A stretch of 64,000 nt of DNA from Planctomycetaceae bacterium (GTDB taxonomy: Bacteria; Planctomycetota; Planctomycetia; Pirellulales; Lacipirellulaceae): the NCBI GenBank assembly GCA_003233055.1, contig QIKP01000014.1:1-64000 (forward strand), read 5' to 3'. Positions 18,361 through 27,023 of this stretch are shown in pieces. The position numbers and the translations under genes are program-made. The notes beneath the pieces are model-generated. The model saw nothing but the letters and a program-made list of their open reading frames with translations. It did no database searches and was not told where the DNA came from. Within the stretch, counting starts at the first letter, position 1. The number at the start of each line of letters is the position of its first letter.

Positions 18361-18584
18361 TGCTGCTTAATCAACATCTGCTTTTCGCGGTCCGCAGCGT
18401 ATGCCAAGCAGGCGAGGATATCTTCCTGTGTTAGATACGGGAAGTCGTCAAGAATCTCATCCGTCGTCATTCCTGCCGCCAGATACGACAACACGTCGTA
18501 AACTGTAATCCGCATGCCTCGGATGCAGGGCTTGCCGCTGCGCTTCCCCGGTTCGATCGTAATGATTTTTAGATAGTCGACCAT
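18357..18584 (-). CDS. DUF433 antitoxin
   Basis: 75-aa DUF433 protein, the usual antitoxin partner of DUF5615 toxins. The core shows the family pattern KRSGKPCIRGMRITVYDVLSY, followed by a helix-turn-helix-like stretch (TTDEILDDFPYLTQEDILACL) that should bind the operon's own promoter. The stop codon overlaps the toxin start (ATGA), so both are made from one transcript starting to the right, in the 150 bp shared with the divergent protease gene. Confidence 0.88.
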   Translation of the reverse strand: MVDYLKIITIEPGKRSGKPCIRGMRITVYDVLSYLAAGMTTDEILDDFPYLTQEDILACLAYAADREKQMLIKQQ

Positions 18585-18736
18585 GATTGTAGCCTATGCT
18601 CGGAAAGGGTACGGGTCAATTGCATTTGAGAATTGCTGCTACCGTGATCGTTTCTTCCGACGTTTCCGCGGGTAGTTACGCGCTTGCTTCAGCGAATAGG
18701 GGGGGAATATTGTCGCCTGGGACGTACAATGGCCCC

Positions 18737-19099
18737 ATGGGATTGGCGCACGTTACCACAACGATCTGGAATCTGGCGAAGCAGGGAACGCCTTACGAGG
18801 CGGAGTTCCTGGTCGATACCGGTGCGGTCGACAGCTTAGCTCCGCAGGATGCCTTGCTGGCGACCGGGGTCACTCCGGAAGGAAAGGCCATCTACGAATT
18901 GGCCAGCGGCGATGTTGTCGGATACGAATTTAGGTTTGCCCGAGTAGGCCTGCTCGGAGACGAGACGGTCGCTCAAGTGATCTTTGGTCCCGAAGAGGTC
19001 GAGCCGATTCTGGGAGTCGTTGCACTTGAAAACATGGGACTCGTCGTTGACCCAGTGACAAAGACACTAAAGCGATTGCACGCGAAGCCACTCAAGTGA
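18737..19099 (+). CDS. Small retropepsin-like aspartic protease (clan AA)
   Basis: 120-aa protein with the single-lobe aspartic protease signature FLVDTGAVDSLAP (Asp about residue 30) and a C-terminal flap/strand region ending in ILGVVALENMGLVVDP, as in bacterial retropepsin-like proteins that act as homodimers. The ATG at 18737 gives the family length; 47 open codons upstream, from 18596, look non-coding and would overlap the antitoxin promoter. Right after its stop, in the same frame, comes the diverged copy of the pepF C-terminus. Substrate unknown. Confidence 0.78.
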   Translation: MGLAHVTTTIWNLAKQGTPYEAEFLVDTGAVDSLAPQDALLATGVTPEGKAIYELASGDVVGYEFRFARVGLLGDETVAQVIFGPEEVEPILGVVALENMGLVVDPVTKTLKRLHAKPLK

Positions 19100-19150
19100 C
19101 CGCTCGAACATTTTAAGACACTGGTCGATCCACTCGACGAGTTGCTGTAG
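19100..19150 (+). pseudogene. Diverged remnant of the pepF 3' end
   Basis: Reads PLEHFKTLVDPLDELL then TAG, compared with ALEHFETLVDQLDGLL then TGA at the true pepF end; 39 of 51 bases agree and several differences are silent. No start or upstream pepF sequence is attached. It looks like the original or an older pepF tail displaced by insertion of the 18016-19099 segment, or the scar of a lost duplicate. Confidence 0.7.
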
Positions 19151-19190
19151 ACCGGAACCCGCGAAGACGTAGACGATAGGACTACGATGC

Positions 19191-20222
19191 CTACCGCGAA
19201 ATCCACAGGAACGCTCTCCCCGCTTCGTCGACCTTGAGCTCCCCCTTGAGTCGAGCTTGGAACAGCAGGCTGTTCACCACCCGTTTGAGGTGCGTTCGCT
19301 TGCGGGCGAACTGGACTTCGATGGCCTTCGGGTCGATTTTTCGCTCCCGGAGTGTGGCATGGTCCCAGTAGAAGGGGACGCCGGCGCGGGGGGCAATCGA
19401 GTCCATCGCTTCGGCGAGCGTGAAACCGTCGACTTCGGCGTTCAAGGTTTCCATCAACTTCGGCGCAAGTCGGCTCGTGCTCGCTTGGCTCTTCCAACCG
19501 ACCGGCCAGGTTTCTCGCTGGATGTCTTGCTTGCGCGCGATGCGGTGCGCCACTTCTTCGCCTCGCTTTTTCTCGGGCACTAGCACCAAGTCGTAGTGGC
19601 GCAGCACCAGTGCGACGCCGGTGCCAATGGTGAGCTCTTCCACTTCGTCGGCGATGGGAGCAGCCTGCTGGAGAATCGCGATTGCCGCACGGTCGATGGT
19701 TAGATTCAATGCGAGGGTTGATCGCAATGCACCAAGCCACTCACGGGGCAGTTGGTCTAAAGAGGCAATGACTAACGGTTGGGAAAGATCGGCATGCACG
19801 GCACGAAACTCCTTTTCGGTCAGGCCGAATCGCCCACGCTCCGCCGTCACCCCCTCAACGCCATCGGCCGCTAAGCGATCGAAGTAGTCGGCCAGCTTGT
19901 CGCGGCTGCGGAGCGTAAACTTACCACCAGGCAGGAGTAGCTCGCCCCGAGAACCGAGGAGGCCAACCACCCGGTAGCGTGGCCGCCTGTCGCTGCCCGT
20001 TTCACGAATTTTTGGTTGGTCACCAGGGCGGGCGCTGCGAAGGCTCACGTCGCGCTGGCCGATGCCGGTCAAGAGTTGCAGCCACTCCCGAGGCGCGGTA
20101 CTTTGCACTCCTGGTTGGGTCACGATTTCCACCGAAATGGAGGCCGGCGAGCCTGCTGCTGTAGGTAAGCAAAACGCCCATAGGAATAAACAGGACGTCC
20201 AATGTTGTCGTGCGTGTTTCAT
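19191..20222 (-). CDS. Secreted protein with C-terminal secretin/STN-like domain
   Basis: 343-aa exported protein of no known function. Residues 1-24 are a signal peptide (LFLWAFCLPTAAGSPA). The middle part has no domain I can name. The last 80 residues (from GFTLAEAMDSIAPRAGVPFYWD) follow the pattern of the short N-domain of secretins and TonB STN domains: a strand, helix, then VNSLLFQARLKGELKVDE. Such isolated domains are seen in planctomycete secreted proteins. It stands alone on the minus strand, 40 bp from the pepF remnant. Confidence 0.7.
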   Translation of the reverse strand: MKHARQHWTSCLFLWAFCLPTAAGSPASISVEIVTQPGVQSTAPREWLQLLTGIGQRDVSLRSARPGDQPKIRETGSDRRPRYRVVGLLGSRGELLLPGGKFTLRSRDKLADYFDRLAADGVEGVTAERGRFGLTEKEFRAVHADLSQPLVIASLDQLPREWLGALRSTLALNLTIDRAAIAILQQAAPIADEVEELTIGTGVALVLRHYDLVLVPEKKRGEEVAHRIARKQDIQRETWPVGWKSQASTSRLAPKLMETLNAEVDGFTLAEAMDSIAPRAGVPFYWDHATLRERKIDPKAIEVQFARKRTHLKRVVNSLLFQARLKGELKVDEAGRAFLWISR

Positions 20223-20297
20223 ACGAAAAGTATAGCACGTAGAGTCCTAGGTGTAGGAGACGATGTTAGGAGACGATGACCACCCTTTGCCCGATCG

Positions 20298-20323
20298 TCC
20301 GACGAGGCGTAGCTCGTCGGCTA
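20298..20323 (-). repeat. REP-I palindrome, copy 3
   Basis: Perfect copy with stem CCGACGAG / CTCGTCGG and loop GCGTAG, followed by CTA. It sits 23 bp before the isomerase start codon, in its untranslated leader. Confidence 0.85.
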
Positions 20324-20345
20324 ATCCCCTCTCCCCCTTAAAATC

Positions 20346-21344
20346 ATGTCCCGACCGATCACGTTGTTTACTGGCCAGTGGGCCGATTTGTCTTGCGAAG
20401 AAATGTGCCAAAAGGCGAGCGATTTCGGCTATCGGGGGTTGGAACTCGCGTGCTGGGGCGATCACTTTGAGGTCGACAAAGCGCTGGCCGATCCTGGGTA
20501 CGCCGCCGCGAAGCGCGATCTCTTGGACCGATACGACCTGGAGTGCCACGCCATCAGTGCGCATCTGGTTGGCCAGGCGGTCTGCGATCCTGTCGACGAG
20601 CGGCATCAAGCGATTCTCCCGGACTACATTTGGGGCAATGGCGACCCGGCAGGCGTCAACGAGCGGGCCATCGAGGAAATGAAAAACACCGCCCGCATCG
20701 CCCAGCAGTTCGGGGTGTCGGTGGTCAATGGCTTCACGGGATCGAGCATCTGGCACCTGCTCTATTCCTTCCCGCCCGTGACCGAGTCGATGATCGAAGC
20801 AGGCTTCTCGCAGTTTGCGGATCGTTGGAATCCCATTCTGGATGTCTTTGCCGAGTGCGGCGTACGCTTCGCCCTGGAAGTTCACCCGACCGAGATCGCC
20901 TTCGATATCCACACGGCTCAACGAGCACTCGAGGCGATCGGCCATCGACCCGAGTTCGGATTCAACTTCGACCCGAGCCACCTGCATTGGCAAGGAGTCG
21001 ATCCGGTGGAGTTCATCCGTGCGTTTCCCGATCGCATTTACCATGTTCACATCAAGGACGCGATCATCACGTTGAACGGTCGCACCGGCATCTTGGCCAG
21101 CCACCTCAACTTTGGCGACGTGCGTCGTGGCTGGGATTTCCGTTCACCTGGTCGTGGGGGGGTGAACTTCGAGGAAATCATTCGCGCACTCAATGAGGTG
21201 GGCTACGGCGGCCCCCTCTCGGTCGAGTGGGAAGACAGCGGCATGGACCGCGATCAGGGGGCCCGAGAGGCAGCGGAATTTGTCGCGAGGCTCGATTTTC
21301 AGCCCTCGGGCGTGCAATTCGACGCGGCGTTCGCGGACGATTGA
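20346..21344 (+). CDS. Sugar phosphate isomerase/epimerase family protein (xylose isomerase-like TIM barrel)
   Basis: 332-aa TIM-barrel protein of the AP endonuclease 2 / sugar isomerase family (PF01261). Metal-binding residues are visible along the strand ends: [17 protein letters not shown] (Glu), [11 protein letters not shown] (Asp, His), YHVHIKD (His, Asp) and LSVEWED (Glu). The pattern fits an isomerase or epimerase of sugars or inositols; the exact substrate cannot be read. The ATG at 20346 directly precedes the first strand. A REP palindrome lies just upstream. Single gene, followed after 92 bp by the DUF1570 gene on the same strand. Confidence 0.85.
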   Translation: MSRPITLFTGQWADLSCEEMCQKASDFGYRGLELACWGDHFEVDKALADPGYAAAKRDLLDRYDLECHAISAHLVGQAVCDPVDERHQAILPDYIWGNGDPAGVNERAIEEMKNTARIAQQFGVSVVNGFTGSSIWHLLYSFPPVTESMIEAGFSQFADRWNPILDVFAECGVRFALEVHPTEIAFDIHTAQRALEAIGHRPEFGFNFDPSHLHWQGVDPVEFIRAFPDRIYHVHIKDAIITLNGRTGILASHLNFGDVRRGWDFRSPGRGGVNFEEIIRALNEVGYGGPLSVEWEDSGMDRDQGAREAAEFVARLDFQPSGVQFDAAFADD

Positions 21345-21436
21345 TCCCCCAGACGATTCGTCGCCCAGAAAATCCGTAAGGTACAATGGAGTTCTGCGTT
21401 CGAACAGGCTACCACTCATCGAGCTCCATTCCCTTC

Positions 21437-22774
21437 ATGTTACGAGCCACCGCCATTCTACTGATCGTTTGCGGCCTCGCGCTGCGGTGCGCTGCCGACT
21501 CGGTGGAGTCGATCGGGCTGTTCGTCGCGCCGGATCCTTACAGCCAGCCGAACCACGCCAGCAGCCGGCTCTCCAAGGCGCAAGCCTTACAAACGGCCAG
21601 CGATGCCCAGCGTGCTGGTCGCAAGGGGGAAGCGGCGACTGCCTTGCGACTCGCCACCGAAGCGGTTCACCACGATCCTGATTGCGAACCGGCGCGTCGT
21701 GCCCTGGGGTACGAGCGGCACGATGGCCATTGGCTCACTCCCTACCAACTGCGGATGGCGAAGCGCGGGCTGGTGTGGCACGGGCAATTTGCATGGATCG
21801 CGCCGGACGACCTGCCTCGCTACGAATCGGGCGAGCGAAAATCGCGTGGACGATGGATTAGCGCCGAGTCCGACGCCCGTCGCCATGCCCACATCGCCAA
21901 AGGTTGGCAAGTTCGCACCGACCACTTTCAGGTCACGACCAACCATAGCCTCGAAGCGGGTGCCGAGCTTGCCGGGAAGCTCGAACAACTTTACCAAGTT
22001 TGGCAACAACTTTGTGGCGACTTTTCTCTGGATCATGGCGACCTGGTGGCACGTTTTGAAAAGGGGCGTGCCCCGAGTTACCGGTCACGCCCCTTCCAGG
22101 TGATCTACCATCGAACCCAAGCCGAGTACAACGCGGCGCTCCAATCGCGGCAACCAAGGATTGCCGAGACGATCGGCATTTACTTCGACCGCCAGCGTGA
22201 AGCCCACTTTTTCCATCCTGGCGAGCCCGCTTCAGTGGGCCGGAACGATGCTACACGGAACGCTACTACGCGAAACGATGCCACCCTCTACCACGAAGCG
22301 GTCCATCAGTTGTTCCAAGAGTCGGTCCGTGCCCAACGAGAGATTGGCCAAACCAATAACTTCTGGGCGGTCGAAGGCATCGCGACCTGGTTCGAGTCGC
22401 TCCGGTACCACGTGGACGATCGGTCGGGTGTTCACTTCACCATCGGCGAGCCGGACGCCGGTCGACTCCCCGCCGCGCGACGGCGGTTGCTCGACGAAGG
22501 CTACCACGTGCCGCTCGCCGAACTGGTAACGCTCGGCAAAAACGACCTGCAAACCCGCGAAGACCTCGTAGCGATTTACAGCCAATCAGCCGGTTTGGCG
22601 ACGTATTTCATGGCAACGCCCGACCGTCGCGGGAGGTTCGTCGAATACCTTCGCCAAATCTACGCCAACCGTGCGGAGGCCAACAGTCTTTCCGAGCAGA
22701 TGGGCAAGTCGTACGCTCAGCTCGATGCCGAGTACCGTGAATTCCTCGAAAGTCTTCCCGAGTCACCCCGCTAG
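21437..22774 (+). CDS. DUF1570 secreted metalloprotease-like protein
   Basis: 445-aa exported protein. The ATG at 21437 gives a clear signal peptide (MLRATAILLIVCGLALRCAADS). A TPR-like segment (about 40-75) precedes the peptidase-like part. The zinc motif is HEAVH starting at His286 in LYHEAVHQLF, with a later Glu in VEGIATWFES as a likely third ligand, as in DUF1570/gluzincin families. Just before it, residues about 261-285 are odd: a piece of a dispersed GC-rich palindrome (nucleotides 22218-22243) and then a short repetitive stretch (RNDATRNATTRNDAT). This insertion keeps the frame and the zinc site, so the enzyme may still work. Confidence 0.82.
   Translation: MLRATAILLIVCGLALRCAADSVESIGLFVAPDPYSQPNHASSRLSKAQALQTASDAQRAGRKGEAATALRLATEAVHHDPDCEPARRALGYERHDGHWLTPYQLRMAKRGLVWHGQFAWIAPDDLPRYESGERKSRGRWISAESDARRHAHIAKGWQVRTDHFQVTTNHSLEAGAELAGKLEQLYQVWQQLCGDFSLDHGDLVARFEKGRAPSYRSRPFQVIYHRTQAEYNAALQSRQPRIAETIGIYFDRQREAHFFHPGEPASVGRNDATRNATTRNDATLYHEAVHQLFQESVRAQREIGQTNNFWAVEGIATWFESLRYHVDDRSGVHFTIGEPDAGRLPAARRRLLDEGYHVPLAELVTLGKNDLQTREDLVAIYSQSAGLATYFMATPDRRGRFVEYLRQIYANRAEANSLSEQMGKSYAQLDAEYREFLESLPESPR
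22218..22243 (+). repeat. REP-III palindromic element (GCCCGCTT type), copy within the DUF1570 gene
   Basis: Shares 21 of 24 bases with the left arm of the big hairpin at 54108-54157 and closely resembles 61465-61490 on the other strand. It contains GCCCGCTTCAGTGGGC, which pairs with itself. It is translated in frame as GEPASVGR. Confidence 0.7.
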
Positions 22775-22971
22775 CGGCCTTCTGTCCCGAACCGCTCCGA
22801 GCGCCAAAAATTCGGCGAGAATCGTCATCGCGATTCATGGTAACCCTCACGCCCGTCATGACTTCGACGATCGGGCCCCCGACAAACCTGACGCTGATTT
22901 GTCCCTGGCGCGCACGGCGTGGCCCCCAGCGGGTGCCAAAAGTCTCGCCAACCGAGTACTTTTGTCATGAC

Positions 22972-23061
22972 TAGAGCAGTGATCACTCGGATGTTCCGCT
23001 AAGGCAATCGTTGGACGCTGAAATAGCAGCGCCGTGACCGGAACATGCGTGTGCGGCTCGC
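22972..23061 (+). repeat. 90-bp structured dispersed element, copy B
   Basis: Identical to 2139-2228 over 90 bases, in the same orientation, 20.8 kb away. Here it is intergenic, about 200 bp after the DUF1570 gene. Exact identity points to recent spread, strong constraint or gene conversion. Confidence 0.92.
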
Positions 23062-23438
23062 CCATCACGCACTCCCATTCTAAGAGTCGTCCAAGCACCC
23101 GTGATTCGATTGCCAAAGAGCGTCGCCTTCCTGACGCGCGGCGTCCAGGGGACCCCGCATTAGACCCGATTCCCTCCAAGATTCCAGCACGATTTGTGTG
23201 CCAAGCAAGGGAACCGTTCACGGAAGCCAAGGCAGAGGAAGCCACGAATTGCGCGAATCCTACGAATTGCCGCAGATAAGCGCAGATGGACGCAGATGTC
23301 TTGTGAGGAGAGAAGACACCTCATTTTGTGTCGTGCCGAAGGGGACAACCGGAGCTCCTGCTTCATTTCTCCAACCGAGCATCCGCGATTATCTGCGGCT
23401 CCTATTCGTCGCTTTTTTTCGACGGTGAACGCCCCGCC

Positions 23439-23513
23439 CCTGTTTCTTTGCGCCTGTGCGTTAGACAATTCCTGGCCCCGAACGTCGAGGGAATAGGCCT
23501 CACGCAAAGGCGC
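23439..23513. repeat. Degenerate fold-back repeat, copy 2
   Basis: Shares cctgtttctttgcgcct, gcgttag and tcacgcaaaggcgc with 1911-2007, in the same order. Left and right ends are inverted relatives. Confidence 0.6.
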
Positions 23514-23600
23514 TGTTGGGAAGTCTTCTCCCTCCTCCCAACCGCTGACGACGTCCGGCGTGATCGAGAACTCGGCTACGGCAGCGGCGTATGAAAAAGC

Positions 23601-23619
23601 GTCGGGCTGGAAGCCCGAC
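23601..23619. repeat. Perfect GTCGGGCT / AGCCCGAC hairpin repeat
   Basis: 8-bp perfect stem with a 3-nt loop, followed by CTACA. From memory this hairpin is widespread in planctomycete intergenic DNA; only one clear copy is in this window. Confidence 0.5.
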
Positions 23620-23689
23620 CTACAAGGCCGTGAACGGTTCGGCCTTTTCTAGTCATCTGGCTGGTTTTATCTGGGCTGGCGAGGGGCGC

Positions 23690-23726
23690 AAAAAAAGCGG
23701 GGTGGAGCCAAGCTCCCCCCCGCTTT
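23690..23726 (-). terminator. Rho-independent terminator of the PEP-CTERM gene
   Basis: On the minus strand, 30 bp after the stop at 23756, stem AAAGCGGGG / CCCCGCTTT is followed by a run of T. Stem and T-run are both visible, and it fits termination of the gene ending at 23756. Confidence 0.75.
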
Positions 23727-23755
23727 GAAGGCATTCCAATTATTTGGCCGAAGCC

Positions 23756-24475
23756 CTACTTACGTCGACGCCGAGCGACCCCGACCAGCCCAGCAAGGCC
23801 GAGCCCAGCCAGAACCATCGCGGAAGGCTCCGGGACGGGGGCGGCAGTGCTACCGAGTGTCACCACTCCGCCAAGCGTCACCGCGCCGGTGTCGACGACC
23901 AACTGACCACCGTTGCTGTAGCCACCCTCCGTAACCTGGGTCGTGATGGTGCCGATTCCGGAGAGGCCGTCCCAATCCAGGAACAGCGAGCCGATGATGG
24001 TGCCGGGTGCGACTCCAACACCCAAACGAGGATCCGACGCGCCAGTCAAGCCTGAAGCGATTCCAACCGTGATGTTTCTCAGGTCGTCCGCAATACCCAA
24101 GTCAGCGTTGTTAGCAAACAGCGGGGCTAAGCCGCCAGGCACCCCCCCCCCATTGCTATCGATCGTTGGGTTCGTTGCTTGCCATCCGACAACAGTAGTG
24201 TTGGTGAGGTTCTCCAGCAAGACATCAAATGTCACGGCACCAAAATCGCCCTCTGCCCCCTCGTATTCGAGGAGAAAGTCGATCTGGACAACCGTTGGTC
24301 CAGAGGGATTCACTCCCGGTTCGAAACCAGGAATGGGGTCGAAAGTCGTAGGGTCAAGCCCCGCGACAAAAATAGGCGTTACTGTAAAGCTTGCCGCGTT
24401 GGCGATTGTTGTAAATACCAACGCAACAACGGCGACAGAAGCCAGAGGTAGAAACAGTTTATAGCATCGAGACAT
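23756..24475 (-). CDS. PEP-CTERM sorting-domain protein
   Basis: 239-aa exported protein. A signal peptide covers about residues 1-27 (LPLASVAVVALVFTTIANA). The body is Gly/Thr/Asn-rich and probably beta-structured. The C-terminus is a complete PEP-CTERM signal: PVPEPSAMVLAGLGLAGLVGVARRRRK, i.e. PEP motif, membrane helix, basic tail, processed by an exosortase and linked to the outer surface or biofilm matrix. No catalytic motif is seen. A terminator follows at 23690-23726. First in genome order of three such genes on this strand. Confidence 0.88.
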   Translation of the reverse strand: MSRCYKLFLPLASVAVVALVFTTIANAASFTVTPIFVAGLDPTTFDPIPGFEPGVNPSGPTVVQIDFLLEYEGAEGDFGAVTFDVLLENLTNTTVVGWQATNPTIDSNGGGVPGGLAPLFANNADLGIADDLRNITVGIASGLTGASDPRLGVGVAPGTIIGSLFLDWDGLSGIGTITTQVTEGGYSNGGQLVVDTGAVTLGGVVTLGSTAAPVPEPSAMVLAGLGLAGLVGVARRRRK

Positions 24476-24734
24476 GTGTAAACTCCTAGAAAGTACGGGC
24501 TAATGGTAAGACACGATTGACAACTTTACAGTTATCCAATTCTGCGAAGCAACTAGCGTTGCTCGGCGAGTCTCTGCATTGGCAACGTACCTCCGAAGGA
24601 AATTTACTTATTGAAATCTATGCTCGTAAAACTAATCCAAGCGGTAGTACCTACTAACCGTAGGCCTATCGTATTTTTCTACACACACCTATCACTCTCA
24701 AGCCAAAACTCGGACGGTAACCCTTCCTCGAACC

Positions 24735-25556
24735 CTAGCGATTTCGACGAGCCACTACGAGACCTACCGAAGTGAGGAACCCGAGAAGGACTAGCGACGC
24801 TGGCTCGGGAACTGGAGTCGACGAAAGCGACAACGAGGCTGCTCCGCCAGGGGTAAGTCCGAAATTGTTTTGGATGTTAAACAGGTCGGCCAAATCGATG
24901 TCGTTGTCGCCATCCGTATCACCCAATGCGGGAGGGCTGGCCAGGCCGAAATTATTTTGGACGTTGAACAGGTCGGCCAAGTCAATGTCGTTGTCGCCAT
25001 CCGTATCCCCTAGAACGCCTCCCCCGCTGATGGCCAAGCTGCCCGATGTTTGGTTCGGGGTAGGCGAATTGGGGGTTCCGCCCTGCGCGATGAAGCCGTC
25101 CCAGAATAGTTCGCCACTCGAACCGATGGTGGTGAACGACAGGGCCAGCTCCGAGCTTGTCGGGGAAGTGAATAGGGTGCTACCGAGCGAAGCGAAGATC
25201 GCATCGACCGTGCCGCCCCCGCTGAGCAACGCCGCGACTTCGTCCTGTGGCGACGCTCCTTCCGTAATCGTTCCGGTATAAGGGTTGTTGCCAAAGTTCA
25301 AGTCGCCGAACTCCATGAAGTTGGACTCAATTACGATGCTCCCAAAGTCGATCTCGCCATCGAACTCAAACGACATCTCCAGGCCCAACGACCCGTTGCC
25401 GGCGGCTGCCAGCGTGTCGTCTGCGGTAAAGGAGATGGTCCAGTCGATGTTTCCGCCGTTGGACGTCCCTGCGACTTGGACGCTTGGCATGGCCAAGGCG
25501 GCGCTGGCAAGGAACGCACTAACGGTCGCTGCACAAGATAGTTGCTTTAGTAGCAT
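24735..25556 (-). CDS. PEP-CTERM protein with two dockerin-like calcium-binding repeats
   Basis: 273-aa surface protein. The ATG at 25556 starts a clear signal peptide (LSCAATVSAFLASAALA). After a beta-rich domain come two tandem Ca-binding loops, each GDTDGDNDIDLADLFN followed by (V/I)QNNFGL (about residues 190-240), of the dockerin/EF-hand type (D-x-D-x-D-x-x-D). The two repeats are almost identical in DNA as well, a recent internal duplication. The end is a PEP-CTERM signal (PVPEPASLVLLGFLTSVGLVVARRNR). Likely anchored outside and able to bind a cohesin-like partner or just calcium. Confidence 0.88.
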   Translation of the reverse strand: MLLKQLSCAATVSAFLASAALAMPSVQVAGTSNGGNIDWTISFTADDTLAAAGNGSLGLEMSFEFDGEIDFGSIVIESNFMEFGDLNFGNNPYTGTITEGASPQDEVAALLSGGGTVDAIFASLGSTLFTSPTSSELALSFTTIGSSGELFWDGFIAQGGTPNSPTPNQTSGSLAISGGGVLGDTDGDNDIDLADLFNVQNNFGLASPPALGDTDGDNDIDLADLFNIQNNFGLTPGGAASLSLSSTPVPEPASLVLLGFLTSVGLVVARRNR

Positions 25557-25970
25557 TATTCGGCTCTCCACGCTCAATAGGTTCAAAAAGTCAATAGTTG
25601 AGTAAGAGTGATTTACGGTAGCAATTGCGCCACGCCCCTTACGGCGGTGATACCGCCCAGCATCTCAGCGGGAGAACCTCCCCGACAGCCAGCCTGTGGC
25701 TGGTTCCTCTTCGCATAGCAAGTAAGTCGTTTTTTGCTTTAGCGTCGGTCTGTCAGGGGGATATTGCCCGTTGTGGGTGGAAAAAGCGTTTGCGTCGATT
25801 GCTAAACAGCCGACCGCTAAACAGCCTGCCGACCACCCAACGGGCAGCGAGATCGATGATCGGCTGCACGCATTATGCCGGAAGGGGCCGGGAACTGTCA
25901 AGCAGTTTTCTCTCCAAAGTTCAGTGAATCTATTCGTCCAACGATGTCTGATCTATTCCAACCCTGCGGC
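25557..25970. other. Intergenic region between PEP-CTERM genes
   Basis: 414 bp with no supported gene. It contains two small hairpins, GGCGG / CCGCC at 25643-25657 and CCAGCC / GGCTGG near 25690, and a short direct repeat gctaaacagcc near 25800-25825. It should include the promoter of the gene starting at 25556. Confidence 0.5.
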
Positions 25971-27023
25971 CTACTGGCTCCGAAGTTGGCGAAAAAAAGC
26001 GAGCCCCATTGCCGCAAGTCCTGCCAGGATAGCGGTTTGTGGCTCTGGTACGGGGCCACTCACGAATGTCCCGAAACCGGCCCCTGCGGAATTCCCAAAA
26101 TTACTTTTCCAGATGGTGTAATCGCCGGCATCGATTATTCCGTTCTCATTTCCATCCGCGCCGGTTCCGATCGGAACGGCCAGGCTGAGGCTGTCTCGCC
26201 AGACCGTGTAGTCGGCGGCGCTGACGGTGCCATCGCCATTGTAGTCACCATCGATCAGATCGAGGTTGCCCCGGACGATCGTGGTAAGGATCGTGCTTTC
26301 AAAGTCCGAGGCATTGCCGGCTACTGTAGTGGTGCCGGTGCTGGTGAAGACCGAGCCGGCGCTCTGGTCGCTCTCATTGCTGAAGAACGACGGAATCATC
26401 CCAGGGGCGAAGGTGCCCGTGAGAAGCAGGGCGGCCGAATCCCAAGCGGGATCGTTCAGCGGGTCGGTCGTTCCCCAGGGGACGTTGTTGAGGTTCGTGA
26501 GGGTCGGGAGCGAGGGACCAATGGAAGTTGTGTTGGGGAAATCGACGAGTTGGTCGGGGTAGTTGGGCGCACCACCGTCGGGATCGTCGATCGAACCGAC
26601 GCCGTAGAAGACGGTGTCGGTCCCGATCCCGTCACGGGAAGGCGCTTGTCCAATCGTGACAGAAATCCGGTCGGCGAGGGCGGCAGTCACGGAGAAAAAC
26701 CCTGCCGCTTCGCTGCCATTCACCTGGCCCGTAGGGGCCAAAAGGGTCACGGTGCCAGGGGCAACGCTGATGTTCTGAAGTAGGAGATTGATCCCTGCGA
26801 GTCCAAACTCGTCGGTCTTCGCGGCAATTTGCCAAGTCCCCCCCAAGGTGGCATTGGCGGTGTTGTTGTAGAAGAGGTTGAGGCTCACATCAATCTGAGC
26901 TGCGTCGGAACGCCCCGCCGAAAGGAGCAGGCAGGCCAGCAAGCCACACGCCACCCCTGCCGTTGGGTGGAATCGCCCCCGACGCTTCGAGTCGACGGAG
27001 TCCTCAATAAGTGATAATCGCAC
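25971..27023 (-). CDS. Dockerin-type PEP-CTERM protein
   Basis: 350-aa exported surface protein. I chose the GTG at 27023: it has AGGAG nine bases upstream and begins a long signal peptide with a hydrophobic core (GVACGLLACLLLSAGRSDAA); an ATG 48 codons further up gives a non-signal basic stretch. The body is beta-rich; two calcium loops near the C-terminus (GDYNGDGTVSAADYTVWRDSL and GNENGIIDAGDYTIWKSNFG) form a dockerin type-I-like pair. It ends with PVPEPQTAILAGLAAMGLAFFRQLRSQ, a PEP-CTERM signal. It shares a 459-bp divergent region with the cyclase-kinase gene. Confidence 0.85.
   Translation of the reverse strand: MRLSLIEDSVDSKRRGRFHPTAGVACGLLACLLLSAGRSDAAQIDVSLNLFYNNTANATLGGTWQIAAKTDEFGLAGINLLLQNISVAPGTVTLLAPTGQVNGSEAAGFFSVTAALADRISVTIGQAPSRDGIGTDTVFYGVGSIDDPDGGAPNYPDQLVDFPNTTSIGPSLPTLTNLNNVPWGTTDPLNDPAWDSAALLLTGTFAPGMIPSFFSNESDQSAGSVFTSTGTTTVAGNASDFESTILTTIVRGNLDLIDGDYNGDGTVSAADYTVWRDSLSLAVPIGTGADGNENGIIDAGDYTIWKSNFGNSAGAGFGTFVSGPVPEPQTAILAGLAAMGLAFFRQLRSQ

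Larger units (their letters stand above)
22775..23755. other. Repeat-filled intergenic island
   Basis: Nearly 1 kb with no supported gene. In order it holds: copy B of the 90-bp element (22972-23061), CGCAGAT-type short direct repeats (about 23268-23300), a fold-back related to 1911-2007 (23439-23513), a perfect hairpin GTCGGGCT / AGCCCGAC (23601-23619), and the terminator of the PEP-CTERM gene (23690-23726). A 129-codon minus-strand open frame across it is built from these repeats and is not a gene. Confidence 0.7.

Noticed and set aside
22856..23245. 129-codon open frame on the minus strand covering copy B of the 90-bp element
   Set aside because: Its only similarity is to the NirBD tail, which itself stems from the repeat. 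No start signal or domain is seen.
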